NCBI GenBank assembly: GCA_035514535.1
Contig: DATKAZ010000002.1
Span: forward strand, 1 to 64,000
DNA: 64,000 nucleotides
Direction of reading: 5' to 3'
Source of the DNA: XN24 sp035514535
GTDB lineage: Bacteria > Pseudomonadota > Gammaproteobacteria > Steroidobacterales > XN24
Both the position numbers and the translations under genes were made by a program. Shown here piece by piece: positions 17,229 to 26,911 of this stretch (its first letter is position 1; every line of letters starts with the position of its first letter). Below the pieces are notes generated by a model, which did no database searches, was not told the origin of the DNA, and saw only the letters and a list, made by a program, of their open reading frames with translations.

Positions 17229-18704
17229 ACGCTGCTTGGTGAGCGAGCCGAGCAGCCCCCTCAGAAGGCGCTGGCCGAGCGTGCGGCCCACCTGGCTGCT
17301 CATGCTTCGCAGCGCGCTCTTGGCGGCCGCCTCCACGTAGCCCTGGCGGTTGCCGGCCCGCGACTTGCCCGCCTTCTGCGGCCGCTCCGTGGCGCGCGCC
17401 TCCGCCTCGGCCTGTTCGGCTCTCACCGAGAGAATCTCGTAGGCCGACTCGCGGTTGACGGCCGTGTCGTAGAGCCCGCCGACGGGACTCCTGCCACGCA
17501 CCAGGGCGCGCTCTTCGTCCGTGATCGGGCCGATCCGCGAGCACGGCGGCCGCACGAGGCAGCGCTGCACGATCCCGGGCACGCCGCGCGCCTCCAGCAT
17601 CGACACCAGGGCCTCCCCGACGCCCAGCTCCGTGATCACGGTCTCCGTGTCCAGCGCGGGGTTCTGCCGGAAGGTGGTGGCGGCCGCGCGCACCGCCTTC
17701 TGGTCGCGCGGCGTGAACGCGCGCAGGGCATGCTGGATGCGGTTGCCGAGCTGCCCGAGCACGACATCCGGCAGGTCGAGGGGATTCTGGGTCACGAACC
17801 AGACGCCCACGCCCTTGGAGCGGACCAGGCGCACGACCTGCTCGACCTTGGACACGAGAGCGGGCGGTGCGTCGTCGAACAAAAGGTGCGCCTCGTCGAA
17901 GAAGAACACCAGCTTCGGCAACGGCGGATCGCCGACCTCCGGCAACTGCTCGAACAGCTCCGCGAGCAGCCACAGCAGGCAGGTGGCGTACACGCGCGGC
18001 GAATGAAACAGCTCGCGCGCGTCGAGCACGTTGATGATCCCGCGTCCGGACAGGTCGGTGCGCATCAGGTCCGCGAGCCGCAACGCGGGCTCACCGAAGA
18101 AGTGGTTGCCGCCTTGCGATTCCAGCGCCAGCAGGCGGCGCTGGATGGCGCCGATCGAGGCGCGGGTGACGCGGCCGTAGCGCGCCGAAATCTCCTTTTC
18201 GCTCTCGGCCGCATGGTTCAACAGGGCGCGCAGGTCATCCATGTCGAGCAGCAGCAGGCCCTCCTCGTCCGCGAAGCGGAACACGACCTGCAGCACGCCC
18301 TCCTGTGTCTCGTTCAGCTCGAGAAGGCGGCCGATCAGCATCGGGCCCATCTCCGACATGGTGGTCCTCAGGTGGTGCCCGCCGCGGCCGAATACGTCCC
18401 AGAACACGACCGGCGAAGGGGCCAGCACGGGCGGCGGCATGCCGATCCTGGCGACCCGCTCGTCGATACGCGCGTGCGGCGCGCCGGCCTGCGACAGCCC
18501 GGCCAGGTCGCCCTTGACGTCGGCAAGGAACACGGGCACGCCGCGCGCGGCAAACGCCTCGGCCAGGATCTGCAGCGACACGGTCTTGCCCGTGCCGGTG
18601 GCACCGGCGATCAGCCCGTGGCGATTCGCATAGCGCGGGTCGAGCAACACGTGGCCCGCCTCTCCGCCGCCGACAAGAATGTGGTTCGTTTCCATCATGC
18701 CCAT
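17226..18704 (-). CDS. HerA-like helicase/ATPase, DUF853 (YjgR family)
   Basis: This FtsK/HerA-superfamily P-loop ATPase has 492 residues, close to E. coli YjgR (about 500). Walker A is GATGTGKT near residues 33-40, and Walker B is LVFFFDEAHLLF near 260. The N-terminal VGGGEAGHVLLDPRYANRHG and the C-terminal TLGQRLLRGLLGSL are family-like. The function of this family is not established; DNA- or membrane-linked pumping has been suggested. It lies 3 bp downstream of the MFS gene. Confidence 0.9.
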   Translation of the reverse strand: MGMMETNHILVGGGEAGHVLLDPRYANRHGLIAGATGTGKTVSLQILAEAFAARGVPVFLADVKGDLAGLSQAGAPHARIDERVARIGMPPPVLAPSPVVFWDVFGRGGHHLRTTMSEMGPMLIGRLLELNETQEGVLQVVFRFADEEGLLLLDMDDLRALLNHAAESEKEISARYGRVTRASIGAIQRRLLALESQGGNHFFGEPALRLADLMRTDLSGRGIINVLDARELFHSPRVYATCLLWLLAELFEQLPEVGDPPLPKLVFFFDEAHLLFDDAPPALVSKVEQVVRLVRSKGVGVWFVTQNPLDLPDVVLGQLGNRIQHALRAFTPRDQKAVRAAATTFRQNPALDTETVITELGVGEALVSMLEARGVPGIVQRCLVRPPCSRIGPITDEERALVRGRSPVGGLYDTAVNRESAYEILSVRAEQAEAEARATERPQKAGKSRAGNRQGYVEAAAKSALRSMSSQVGRTLGQRLLRGLLGSLTKQR

Positions 18705-18707
18705 CCT

Positions 18708-20021
18708 TTACCGCGTCACTTCATCCAGGCGCGTCGCACCGACGGCCCCCGCGAGGCAGAACAACCCGAGCAGGCCGATCGTTTCCGCCGTACCCACGCG
18801 GTCGGCCACGAGGCCGAACACGCCGCCCGCAAGCAGCACGATGCCGATCGCAGTGTTGCTGACGGCGACGTAGGTCGCCCGCGTCTGCATGGTCGCCATG
18901 TCGACCAGGTAAGTCTTGCGCCCGATCCGGATGCCGGCGTGCGCGATCGCGATGACGAAGAAAGCCGCGACCACGACCGCCCCGCGCGGCAGGCCGGGCG
19001 CGCCGGCCATGTGCCATGCGGCGACCGCCAGGCTCAGCACGCCGGCGACCGTCGCGGCAATCCGCAGCACGTCCCGGCTGGAGCGATCCGCCATCCGGCC
19101 CCAGAACCCCGAACTGACCGTCGCCGCGATGCCCGCCGCGACCAGCAGCGCGCCGAGGCCGCCGAGGCCGCCATCCGATGCCTGCCGCGCGAGCGCCGCG
19201 TAGAACGGCACCAGCAGCGCGGTCGCCACGAGCAACGCGCGCGTGATGACGAAGCGCCTGAACGGCGCATCCGTGGCGAGGACCGACAGGCTGGCGAACG
19301 CGTCGCGCCCGGCGTTGCCGCCGCCCTCGGTGGCGCCCGGCTGCTCGCGAACCCCCGCGAACAGCGCCGCGCCCAGCAGCCACAGGCCGCCCGCGACCAG
19401 GAGCAGCACGGCGATGCCGCCGGCGTGGCCCGGTGCCCCGTCCCGCAGCTGCAGCCAGGCGCCCGCGGCGATCGTCGCCAGGCCGGCGGCCGCCGTCGCG
19501 TAGCCCGTCAGGGTGCCGCGCCGTGTCTTCGACACGGTCTTGCCCAGGACGTCCTTGGCTGCCACGGAAGAGACGCCACGCGCCAGGCTGAAGACCAGCA
19601 GCAGGCCGACGACCGCCCAGCCCGCGGCCGCGCCATTGAGCAGCAACGCCGCCGCGGCCATCGCCATGACGCTCAGCCCCTGCACGACGCTGCCGCCGAC
19701 CCACAGCCACTTGCGAATCTCGCGGGCGCGGATCGCGGCGGCGACGAACAGCTGCGGAAGGAGCGACAGCGACTCGCGAATTGGTACCAGCAGGCCGATG
19801 AAGAACGACGGCGCGCCGGCGGCCGACAGCAGCCACGGCAGCACGAGCTTCGGGCTCGCCAGCTCGTCGCCGATCTTCGTGCAGACGTTGGCGCCGAACT
19901 GCAGCAGAAAATTCTCCGGCTGGTCGTTGCAGGCCGAATCCGGGATGTCCCTGCAGACGCGCGCATCCTCGTCGCCGGTGACCAGGTCATAGAGCGGCAC
20001 CGCCAGCCCACGACGATTCAA
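18708..20021 (-). CDS. MFS transporter
   Basis: This 437-residue membrane carrier has 11-12 predicted hydrophobic segments. It starts with NRRGLAVPLYDLVTGDEDAR and a short Cys-containing stretch (VCRDIPDSACNDQ) before the first membrane helix, a feature I recall in one MFS subfamily. The TTG at 20021 overlaps the tyrA stop as TTGA, suggesting coupling; a GTG eight codons in is the alternative. The substrate is unknown. The link to tyrA might suggest an aromatic compound, but the position alone is weak evidence. Confidence 0.85.
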   Translation of the reverse strand: MNRRGLAVPLYDLVTGDEDARVCRDIPDSACNDQPENFLLQFGANVCTKIGDELASPKLVLPWLLSAAGAPSFFIGLLVPIRESLSLLPQLFVAAAIRAREIRKWLWVGGSVVQGLSVMAMAAAALLLNGAAAGWAVVGLLLVFSLARGVSSVAAKDVLGKTVSKTRRGTLTGYATAAAGLATIAAGAWLQLRDGAPGHAGGIAVLLLVAGGLWLLGAALFAGVREQPGATEGGGNAGRDAFASLSVLATDAPFRRFVITRALLVATALLVPFYAALARQASDGGLGGLGALLVAAGIAATVSSGFWGRMADRSSRDVLRIAATVAGVLSLAVAAWHMAGAPGLPRGAVVVAAFFVIAIAHAGIRIGRKTYLVDMATMQTRATYVAVSNTAIGIVLLAGGVFGLVADRVGTAETIGLLGLFCLAGAVGATRLDEVTR

Positions 20022-21133
20022 GCCGGCGGCTCCTCGAGGAAGCGGGCGCCCGTCCGCATCAGCTCCGCGAACGCTGCGCCGTCGCCGGCCGTGACCGTGC
20101 GCTCCACGGCCGCCGCGGCTGCCGCCAGGGCCCTGAGCGGCTCGATCCCGTGCGGATTGGTCGACTGGATCTCGAAATACAGCTCCGGGTTCTCCTGCGC
20201 CACCCGCGAGGCGACGCGCAGCTGCGCGCCGAAAGTCGTGCTCGCGAAGGCCGCCAGTTCGCCGACGCCGCGGCCGCTCTGCGCCAAAGCAGTGAAGAAC
20301 GCGATATTGGTCGCGTGCGACAGGCCAAGCACCCAGGCGACGAGGCGGTCGTGCTGCTCCAGCGACATCTCCGCGAGGCCCGCGGAGGTCTGCTCGAACA
20401 GTGCACGCACGGCCGCCTGCGCCACGGGCACGCCGATGTCCACCAGGATCACGTGGCGCCCCGCGAGCAGGCGGACGTCGGGGCCGAACATCGGGTGGAT
20501 CGACGCGATCGCGATGCCCGCATCGCGCAGCGCGGCTAGTGCTCCCGCCACCGGCGCCTTGATGGAGCCGATCTCGACGACCAGCCCCGACGGACGCATC
20601 GCGGCCAGCTCGCCGAGTATCGCGGCAGTCGCGGCGAGGGGCGCGGCCACGACGATGAGCTCGGCCGTGCTGGCGGCCTCGTGCCAGTCCGCGTGCCACG
20701 GCACGCCCGGCACGGGGCCGGCGGGGTCGGCGACGCCGACGGCCCAGCCCTGCGTGGCGAGAAACTCGGTGAACCAGCGTCCCATCCGGCCGGCGCCGCC
20801 GATCACCAGCGCGCTGCGGCCGGCGCCGGTGCCGAGCGCCTCGAGGCGATCGCGCTCCTGGCTGGTCAGCGATGCCTCGATCATCGCCCCGACGAGCCGC
20901 TCGCCCAGGTCCGGGTCGAGGCCATGGCCCGCGGCACGCGCCCGCGCCAGGTCGCGTACCTCGCGCTCGCGCGAGTAGTCGCGCGTCGGTTGCCGATGGC
21001 GGCGCTTTTCTCGCCCGATCTCGGCGACGATGGCCTGGCGCCGCGCCGCCATGTCGACGAGTTCGCCGTCGATGCCGTCGAGCTCGGCCCTGAGCCGCGC
21101 GAGGGTCTCCTGTGAATCCGTCACGGCCCGCAT
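20018..21133 (-). CDS. tyrA: Bifunctional chorismate mutase / prephenate dehydrogenase (T-protein)
   Basis: This protein makes 4-hydroxyphenylpyruvate from chorismate for tyrosine. The 371 residues match the E. coli T-protein (373). The N-terminal chorismate mutase domain (about 1-95) has LRAELDGIDGELVDMAARR and the REKRRH basic region. The dehydrogenase domain starts at ALVIGGAGRMGRWF near 107 and includes SIHPMFGPD with the conserved His. The ATG precedes ARLRAELDGID by a short leader. It is divergent from the CoA-transferase gene with 76 bp between. Confidence 0.94.
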   Translation of the reverse strand: MRAVTDSQETLARLRAELDGIDGELVDMAARRQAIVAEIGREKRRHRQPTRDYSREREVRDLARARAAGHGLDPDLGERLVGAMIEASLTSQERDRLEALGTGAGRSALVIGGAGRMGRWFTEFLATQGWAVGVADPAGPVPGVPWHADWHEAASTAELIVVAAPLAATAAILGELAAMRPSGLVVEIGSIKAPVAGALAALRDAGIAIASIHPMFGPDVRLLAGRHVILVDIGVPVAQAAVRALFEQTSAGLAEMSLEQHDRLVAWVLGLSHATNIAFFTALAQSGRGVGELAAFASTTFGAQLRVASRVAQENPELYFEIQSTNPHGIEPLRALAAAAAAVERTVTAGDGAAFAELMRTGARFLEEPPA

Positions 21134-21209
21134 CCTCAGCTGAACGATTCGTTACCAGCATATCCCACTATGGATCGCGCGCGTTTATCGGGCATTATTC
21201 GCGGACACC

Positions 21210-22925
21210 ATGGGTATCATCGAGCGAATCCTGCTGGCCGCGCGCATCGTTTACTGGCGCCTGACGTGGTCGCGGCGGGACCTCGATTATCGTCCCCCCG
21301 GTGCGCTCGATGCGCGCTTCATGACGGCACGCGACGCGGCGCGCCTCGTGCCGGACGGCGCCTGCTGCCTGTCGACCGGCATGGCGGGCAACGCACGTTG
21401 CTCGACGCTGTTCTGGGCGATCAAAGAATCGTTCCAGGCTCATGGCCGACCGCGCGACCTGACCTGGATTGCGATCGGCGGCCAGGGGGGGCGCGGCCGG
21501 GCCCCTGGAACCGTCGAGGAAGTGGGCCTCGAGGGCCTCGTCACGCGCTTCATCTCCGGGCATGTCGAGACGACGAAATCGATGCTCGCGCTGGCCGAGG
21601 CCGGCGCGCTCGAACTGCACGTGATGCCGCAGGGCGAGATGTGCTTCGCGCTCGATGCGCAGGGACAGGCGGACCGGGACGACGCCATCGTGAGCCGCAC
21701 GGGGATCGGCACCGTGCTCGACCCGCGTTGCGGGCGCGGTTCGCCCGTCACGCCCGGACCACGCGAGCAATTCATCGACTATGCGGGCGAAGAGCTGAGT
21801 TTTCGGCTGCCGCAGCTCGACGTGGCGGTGATCTCGGCGCCATGGGCCGATGCCGAGGGCAACGTCTATTTCCATGACGCGGCCACGATCACCGAGAACC
21901 GCGAGGCGGCTCGGGCCGCGAAGGCCAACGGCGGGCGCGTCCTGGTGTCGGTCGCGGGCGTGATCCCCGCCGAGCCTGCACGCGTCAGCCTGCCGGCCGC
22001 ACTGGTCGACGCCGTGGTCGTCAACCCGCGCCAGGAGCAGACCATCCTGTCGCCGCAGCGCAACTGCTGGCGATTGTTCACGGTCGGCGGCGACGGCGAC
22101 GACGAGGCTGCGGTCGAGAAGCTGCGCTACATCAATCGCTTCCTGCGGCTCACGCCGGTGCGAGGCCCGGTCGAGTGCGCCCTCGCCCGGCTGGGCGCGC
22201 ACGTGTTCGCCCGCGCGGTCTGTGCCCCGGCGTGCGTGAATATCGGCGTGGGATTCGGCGAGGAAGTCTGCCGGGAGCTGTACCAGAGCGCCCTGCGCCC
22301 CGAACTGACTTTCACCACCGAGACCGGCGTGTACGGCGGCCTGCCGGCGCCCGGCATCTATTTCGGCGCGGCCGTCAATCCGCAGCGCATGGAAAGCTCC
22401 GCCTGGATGTTTCGCCATTACCGCAATCACCTGGACGCGACCGTGCTCGGCTTCCTCGAGGTGGATGCGCGCGGCAACGTCAACGTCTCGAAGCGCGGTC
22501 CGCGCCTGACCGATTATGTCGGCCCGGGCGGCCTGCCCAGCATCACGGCGAGCGCGCGCACCTGTATTTTCGTGGGGACCTTCATGCAGGGTGCGAAGTG
22601 GCGGATCGAGGACGGGCGCATGGTGCTCGAGGCGGCCGGCCAGCCGAAGCTCATCGACACCGTGTCGGAAGTCACGTTCAGCGGTCGCGAGGCGCTCAAG
22701 GCCGGCAAGAATGTCTGGTACGTCACGACCGTGGGCGCGTTCAGGCTCACGGACGGCGGCCTGGTGCTCGAGCTCATCATGCCGGGCCTCGACGTCGAGC
22801 GCGACATCCGGCCGCACTGCGGAGTGCGGTTCGGGCTGCCGCCGCAGGGTCCGGTCGAGGCGCCCTCGTCCATCCTGAGCGGGTTAGACTACGCTCTCAC
22901 CTGGGGCGTCGGCGCACGGCGCTGA
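21210..22925 (+). CDS. Family I CoA-transferase (propionate/acetate CoA-transferase-like)
   Basis: This protein probably moves CoA between an acyl-CoA and a free carboxylic acid. The 571 residues fuse the alpha and beta halves, as in YdiF/Pct. The active-site Glu is residue 371 in FTTETGVYGGLPAPG, which matches the family ExGxxGG motif. The N-terminal half includes LSTGMAGNARCS and GQGGRGRAP glycine-rich loops. A hydrophobic N-terminal segment (IIERILLAARIVYWRLTW) is unusual for a soluble transferase and could be an amphipathic membrane anchor. The ThDP lyase gene follows 10 bp downstream, so this enzyme likely activates the acid that the lyase cleaves. Confidence 0.85.
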   Translation: MGIIERILLAARIVYWRLTWSRRDLDYRPPGALDARFMTARDAARLVPDGACCLSTGMAGNARCSTLFWAIKESFQAHGRPRDLTWIAIGGQGGRGRAPGTVEEVGLEGLVTRFISGHVETTKSMLALAEAGALELHVMPQGEMCFALDAQGQADRDDAIVSRTGIGTVLDPRCGRGSPVTPGPREQFIDYAGEELSFRLPQLDVAVISAPWADAEGNVYFHDAATITENREAARAAKANGGRVLVSVAGVIPAEPARVSLPAALVDAVVVNPRQEQTILSPQRNCWRLFTVGGDGDDEAAVEKLRYINRFLRLTPVRGPVECALARLGAHVFARAVCAPACVNIGVGFGEEVCRELYQSALRPELTFTTETGVYGGLPAPGIYFGAAVNPQRMESSAWMFRHYRNHLDATVLGFLEVDARGNVNVSKRGPRLTDYVGPGGLPSITASARTCIFVGTFMQGAKWRIEDGRMVLEAAGQPKLIDTVSEVTFSGREALKAGKNVWYVTTVGAFRLTDGGLVLELIMPGLDVERDIRPHCGVRFGLPPQGPVEAPSSILSGLDYALTWGVGARR

Positions 22926-22935
22926 GGACTGACCT

Positions 22936-24663
22936 ATGAACGGCGGAGCACGCATCGCCCGGGTCCTGCACGACCGCGGGGTCCGGGAAATCTTCACGCT
23001 GTGCGGGGGCCACATCTCGCCGATCCTGGTCGAAGCGAAGCGCATCGGCATCCGCATCACCGACGTGCGCGACGAGGCAACGGCGGTGTTCGCGGCGGAC
23101 GCCTATGCGCGCCTCACGGGCATCCCCGGCGTTGCGGCCGTGACCGCCGGGCCGGGCCTGACGAACACCATCACGCCGCTGAAAAATGCACAACTCGCAC
23201 AATCACCCGTGCTGGTGCTCGGAGGTGCGACCGCGACCGCACTTAAAAAACGCGGCGCATTGCAGGACATCGAACAGATGCCGCTGATGGCGCCGCACGT
23301 AAAGTACGCGCGCGCCGTGAAGCGCCTGCGCGACCTCGCCCCGGCGATCGTCGAGGCACTCGAGGCGTCCGATACCGGCGTCCCCGGGCCGGTGTTCGTG
23401 GAGTGCCCGGTCGATTTGCTGTACGACGAGGAGATCATCCGCGGCTGGTATGCCGAGAGCATGCCGCGCGGCGACAGGCTGGCCGACAGGGCGGTCCGCA
23501 CCTACCTCAACTGGCATACCACGCGCCTGTTCGCAGGCAGCGATCGCATGCCGAAACCGGCCAACGAGTCGCCGCCCGTACTGCCCCGGCCCGATGCCGT
23601 CCGCGATATCGCCAGGCGCGTTGCGGCTGCGGCGCGGCCGATCATGGTGTGCGGCAGCCAGGCACTGGCGCGGGCCGGTGACGCCGACCTCGTGCGCGAC
23701 GCGATCGTGAAGCTCGGCATCCCCGTTTACCTCTCTGGCATGTCGCGCGGATTGCTGGGCGCCACGCATCCGCTGTTGTTCCGCCACCGCCGCCGGGACG
23801 CCATCAAGGCGGCCGACCTGGTGATCCTCGCCGGCGTGCCGTGCGACTTCCGCCTCGATTACGGCAAGCAGATCCGCCGCGGCGCGCGCCTCGTGTCGTT
23901 CAACCTGAGCCGTCGCGAGCTGCGCCTCAACCGCAAGCCCGATGACGGCCTGCTCGCCGACCCGGGGCTGTGCCTGCGCGATCTCGCGGAGGCCATGGAC
24001 GATGCTTCGCCGGATCGCGCCGCGTGGTTCGCCGAGCTGGCGGCGCGCGACCAGGCGCGCGAGGCGGACATCACGACGCGCGCGGCCGTCAGTTGTCAGG
24101 GTGTCAATCCGCTGCGCCTGTGCCGCGAGATCGACGCGGTGCTGCCGGAGGACAGCGTGCTGGTCGCGGATGGCGGGGATTTCGTCGGCACGGCCTCTTA
24201 CGTAGTGCGCCCGCGCGGCCCGCTGCGCTGGCTCGACCCAGGGGCCTTCGGCACGCTCGGCGTCGGCGGCGGATTCGCGATCGGCGCGGCCCGGGCACGG
24301 CCTTCCGCCCAAGTGTGGATCCTGTATGGCGACGGCTCCCTCGGCTATAGCCTGATCGAGTTCGACAGCTTCGTGCGCCACGGCCTGGCACCGATCGCCA
24401 TCGTCGGCAACGACGCCTGCTGGGCGCAGATCGCCCGCGAACAGGTCAAGATGCTCGGCGACGACGTCGGCGTGCGCCTCGCCCGCACCGATTACCACCG
24501 CGCCGCGGAAGGCCTGGGCGCGGCGGGACTGGTCATCACGCGAGACGAGGACATCGCGCCGACCCTGGCGAAGGCGCAGGAAATTTCGGCGTCGGGCAAG
24601 CCGGTGCTGGTGAACGTGCACCTGGCGGCGACGGATTTCAGGGAGGGGTCGCTGTCGATTTAG
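22936..24663 (+). CDS. ThDP-dependent 2-hydroxyacyl-CoA lyase-like enzyme, ILVBL/HACL2 type
   Basis: This is a thiamine diphosphate enzyme of 575 residues. Glu47 (DVRDEATAVFAADAYAR) is the ThDP-activating residue. The cofactor motif GDG is at 465-467 with Asn at 492 (IVGNDACW). Long stretches read like vertebrate ILVBL (2-hydroxyacyl-CoA lyase 2), for example VVRPRGPLRWLDPGAFGTLG, YGDGSLGYSLIEFDSFVRHG and VTAGPGLTNTITPLKNAQLA. It lacks the membrane N-terminus of the animal protein. The family cleaves 2-hydroxyacyl-CoA to an aldehyde and formyl-CoA. The similarity is judged from memory, so acetolactate synthase-like or oxalyl-CoA decarboxylase-like activity remains possible. Confidence 0.87.
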   Translation: MNGGARIARVLHDRGVREIFTLCGGHISPILVEAKRIGIRITDVRDEATAVFAADAYARLTGIPGVAAVTAGPGLTNTITPLKNAQLAQSPVLVLGGATATALKKRGALQDIEQMPLMAPHVKYARAVKRLRDLAPAIVEALEASDTGVPGPVFVECPVDLLYDEEIIRGWYAESMPRGDRLADRAVRTYLNWHTTRLFAGSDRMPKPANESPPVLPRPDAVRDIARRVAAAARPIMVCGSQALARAGDADLVRDAIVKLGIPVYLSGMSRGLLGATHPLLFRHRRRDAIKAADLVILAGVPCDFRLDYGKQIRRGARLVSFNLSRRELRLNRKPDDGLLADPGLCLRDLAEAMDDASPDRAAWFAELAARDQAREADITTRAAVSCQGVNPLRLCREIDAVLPEDSVLVADGGDFVGTASYVVRPRGPLRWLDPGAFGTLGVGGGFAIGAARARPSAQVWILYGDGSLGYSLIEFDSFVRHGLAPIAIVGNDACWAQIAREQVKMLGDDVGVRLARTDYHRAAEGLGAAGLVITRDEDIAPTLAKAQEISASGKPVLVNVHLAATDFREGSLSI

Positions 24664-25216
24664 GGGCGTAATGACGTTTCCGCGGAAACCCACAGCGGAC
24701 ACGCCCACACAATTTCATCATTCCGGGAATGATGAACGACTCAAGTGATGACCAAGTGTGTCCATGCCGCATAACACCGCCGCAAACTTGTGTGGTATAT
24801 GAAAGAGCGATGGTCAATGACATCAGTCCTGTAGGATGCCCCGGATGGTGTTATGCAGCCATTTTGCCGCAGCATAATGCTGCGTTTCGGGGGTCTACTT
24901 TGCGTTGGGCCCCAAGGGTCACCAACGCTACATTCTCGTCTGCCTCCATAAGAGCGCGCGCGCCTTTGAGCGATGATCTAGACAGCGCACGGCAACTCCG
25001 TGTCAGGACTGTTCGCGCATTTCTCGGCGATGTTGACCCGTCAGATCCTCGCAAGGGCATGACGGTGTGGGTCTGTTTCGTTCCCGGCGGTGCCTCCGGA
25101 ATGATCATCTGGGTGGGGCCCAACCATGTGTTCCAGAGGCCGCTAAACACGGCGTTGGGTGGCACGGAATTCCTCGCGGGTTCACGATGAGCGGCGAAGC
25201 GCCGCACTGAGCAAGC
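24664..25216. other. 553-bp stretch without a convincing gene; two palindromes
   Basis: This opens the accessory island. It holds a perfect 14-bp palindrome GTTTCCGCGGAAAC at 24676-24689 and a dyad with 10-bp arms TTCATCATTC / GAATGATGAA at 24714-24736 (loop CGG). Neither is followed by a T tract. A GCGGCG/CGCCGC hairpin lies at 25191-25205, just before the lipoprotein gene. Two overlapping open frames (24729-25190 on plus and 24851-25207 on minus) read like no protein I recognise and lack good ribosome sites. It may be decayed cassette DNA. Confidence 0.5.
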
Positions 25217-26911
25217 ATGACAATCGGCAAACTTCCTGGACGGAACCCACGTGGCTCGGTGGCGCGCGCACGTCGTTTTGGCTTCCTTTGCCTCCTTACC
25301 GGTCTAATGGTCGTTTCACTCGCGGGCTGCGCAGACGAGGCGAAACACCAGGTTTCTCAGCACGCCGACCATCCCCTGGGCACCGTTAACTTCCCCGTCA
25401 CCTGCACAGAGCAGGCTCAGGTGCAGTTCCATCGGGCGGTTGCCCTCCTGCATCACATGACGTATCCGCAAGCACGGGAAGCTTTCGAGCAGATCGCTGC
25501 GACCGACCCCCGGTGTGCGATGGCGCAGTGGGGTATCGCGATGACGTTGTTTCAGCCGCTCTGGCCCACTCGGCCAGGAGTGGAAGAGCGCCAGCGGGGA
25601 TGGGAGGCCGTGCAGAAGGCCAAAGCGCTTGAGTTGCCGACGGAGCGGGAACGGCTCTTCGTGGCGGCGGCGGAGGCGTTCTTCCTCGAACCGCTGGAGT
25701 CCGATTACTGGCTCCGCATCCGCCGATGGGAACAGGCTTCAGAAAAGCTCTATGCAGCCTTTCCGGATGATCCCGAGGCAACCGCGTTCTATGCCCTGTC
25801 GCATTTGGCGACCGCCCCTCCCAATGTCATTTCCCGAGCACATTCCGACCGCGCCGCCGAAATGCTCCTCAGTGTGTATGAGCGTAATCCGGACCACCCG
25901 GGCGCCATGCACTATCTGGTCCACGCCAACGACGTGCCGGGCCGCGAACGGGAATCTCTGGAGATTACACGTAAATACGACGCGGCCGCTCCGCGCAATC
26001 CACATGCGCTCCATATGCCGACCCATATCTACACACGCCTCGGCGACTGGAACGGCGTAATCCGGGGAAACCTGCGGGCCGCAGAAGCGGCCTTGGAGTA
26101 TCCTGCAGGCGATCACGGAGAGTTCGTTTGGGACGAGTTCCCCCACGCGATCGAGTATCTCGTCTATGCCTATCTCCAGAAAGGCGCGGATGATGAAGCC
26201 GCTGCGCAATTGAAGCGGTTGCACGCAACCGCCCGGTTGGAACCTACTTTCAAAACGGCTTTTCACCTGGCGTCCATACCGGCCCGTTACGCGCTGGAGC
26301 GGCGCGCCTGGAACGAGGCTGCGCTGCTTGCCTCACGCGAGCCCGCGACTCTCGACTGGCACCGCTTCGCCTGGCCGGAGGCGATCATGCAGTTCGCGCA
26401 CGGATTGGGCGTGGCGCACCTGGGTAACGTCAACGAGGCCAAGGCTGCCGGCCAGCGTCTCGATGAGCTTGAAGCTGCGACCCGCGAGGCGGGGGAGGAG
26501 CTGTTTGCCCGGAACATCCAAGTGCTTCGCCTCGAACTGAACGCCTGGGTCGCCCACGTGGAAGGACGACGGGAATCCAGCGTTGCGCTAATGCGAGAGG
26601 CAGCCGACCTTGAGGCCTCAACACCGAAGCACGCTGTGACGCCGGGCCCCACTCTTCCCGCCCACGAACAATTGGGAGATCTCCTCATGGAGCAGAACCA
26701 GCCTGGAGAAGCGCTCGCGGCATACCAGCGATCGATGGCGTTCTATCCGAGGCGCTACAACGGCCTGCTAGGTGCTGCTCGGGCGGCGCGTGCACTCGGT
26801 GACGAATCGCTAGCGCGTACCTACTATCAGGAGTTTCTGGAACTTGCCAATGATGGGACGCGACAGCCCGCCGTGAAAGAGGCACAGGAATATGTAGCCT
26901 ACCGGAAGTAA
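25217..26911 (+). CDS. TPR-repeat lipoprotein
   Basis: This 564-residue protein starts with a basic leader and hydrophobic core ending in the lipobox VSLAGC near residue 37, so it is predicted to be an exported lipoprotein. After it come helical repeats of TPR/SEL type from about residue 65, for example AVALLHHMTYPQAREAFEQI and GEALAAYQRSMAFYPRRYNG near 500. HxxD/H-rich stretches (GAMHYLVHANDVPG, HALHMPTHIYTRLGDW) recur in related proteins of unknown role. Base composition and codon use are more relaxed than in the core genes. The gene runs straight into a truncated acetyltransferase, with only 10 bp between. Confidence 0.85.
   Translation: MTIGKLPGRNPRGSVARARRFGFLCLLTGLMVVSLAGCADEAKHQVSQHADHPLGTVNFPVTCTEQAQVQFHRAVALLHHMTYPQAREAFEQIAATDPRCAMAQWGIAMTLFQPLWPTRPGVEERQRGWEAVQKAKALELPTERERLFVAAAEAFFLEPLESDYWLRIRRWEQASEKLYAAFPDDPEATAFYALSHLATAPPNVISRAHSDRAAEMLLSVYERNPDHPGAMHYLVHANDVPGRERESLEITRKYDAAAPRNPHALHMPTHIYTRLGDWNGVIRGNLRAAEAALEYPAGDHGEFVWDEFPHAIEYLVYAYLQKGADDEAAAQLKRLHATARLEPTFKTAFHLASIPARYALERRAWNEAALLASREPATLDWHRFAWPEAIMQFAHGLGVAHLGNVNEAKAAGQRLDELEAATREAGEELFARNIQVLRLELNAWVAHVEGRRESSVALMREAADLEASTPKHAVTPGPTLPAHEQLGDLLMEQNQPGEALAAYQRSMAFYPRRYNGLLGAARAARALGDESLARTYYQEFLELANDGTRQPAVKEAQEYVAYRK

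Noticed and set aside
16518..20978. A 1486-codon open frame on the plus strand, crossing the HerA-like, MFS and tyrA genes antisense
   Set aside because: High-GC codon bias keeps antisense frames open. The translation is repetitive in Arg, His, Gln and Ala, with no domain, and the opposite strand carries well-recognised genes.
24729..25190. A 153-codon frame in the gene-poor stretch
   Set aside because: No ribosome site, no known family, unbalanced composition, and it overlaps another open frame on the minus strand.
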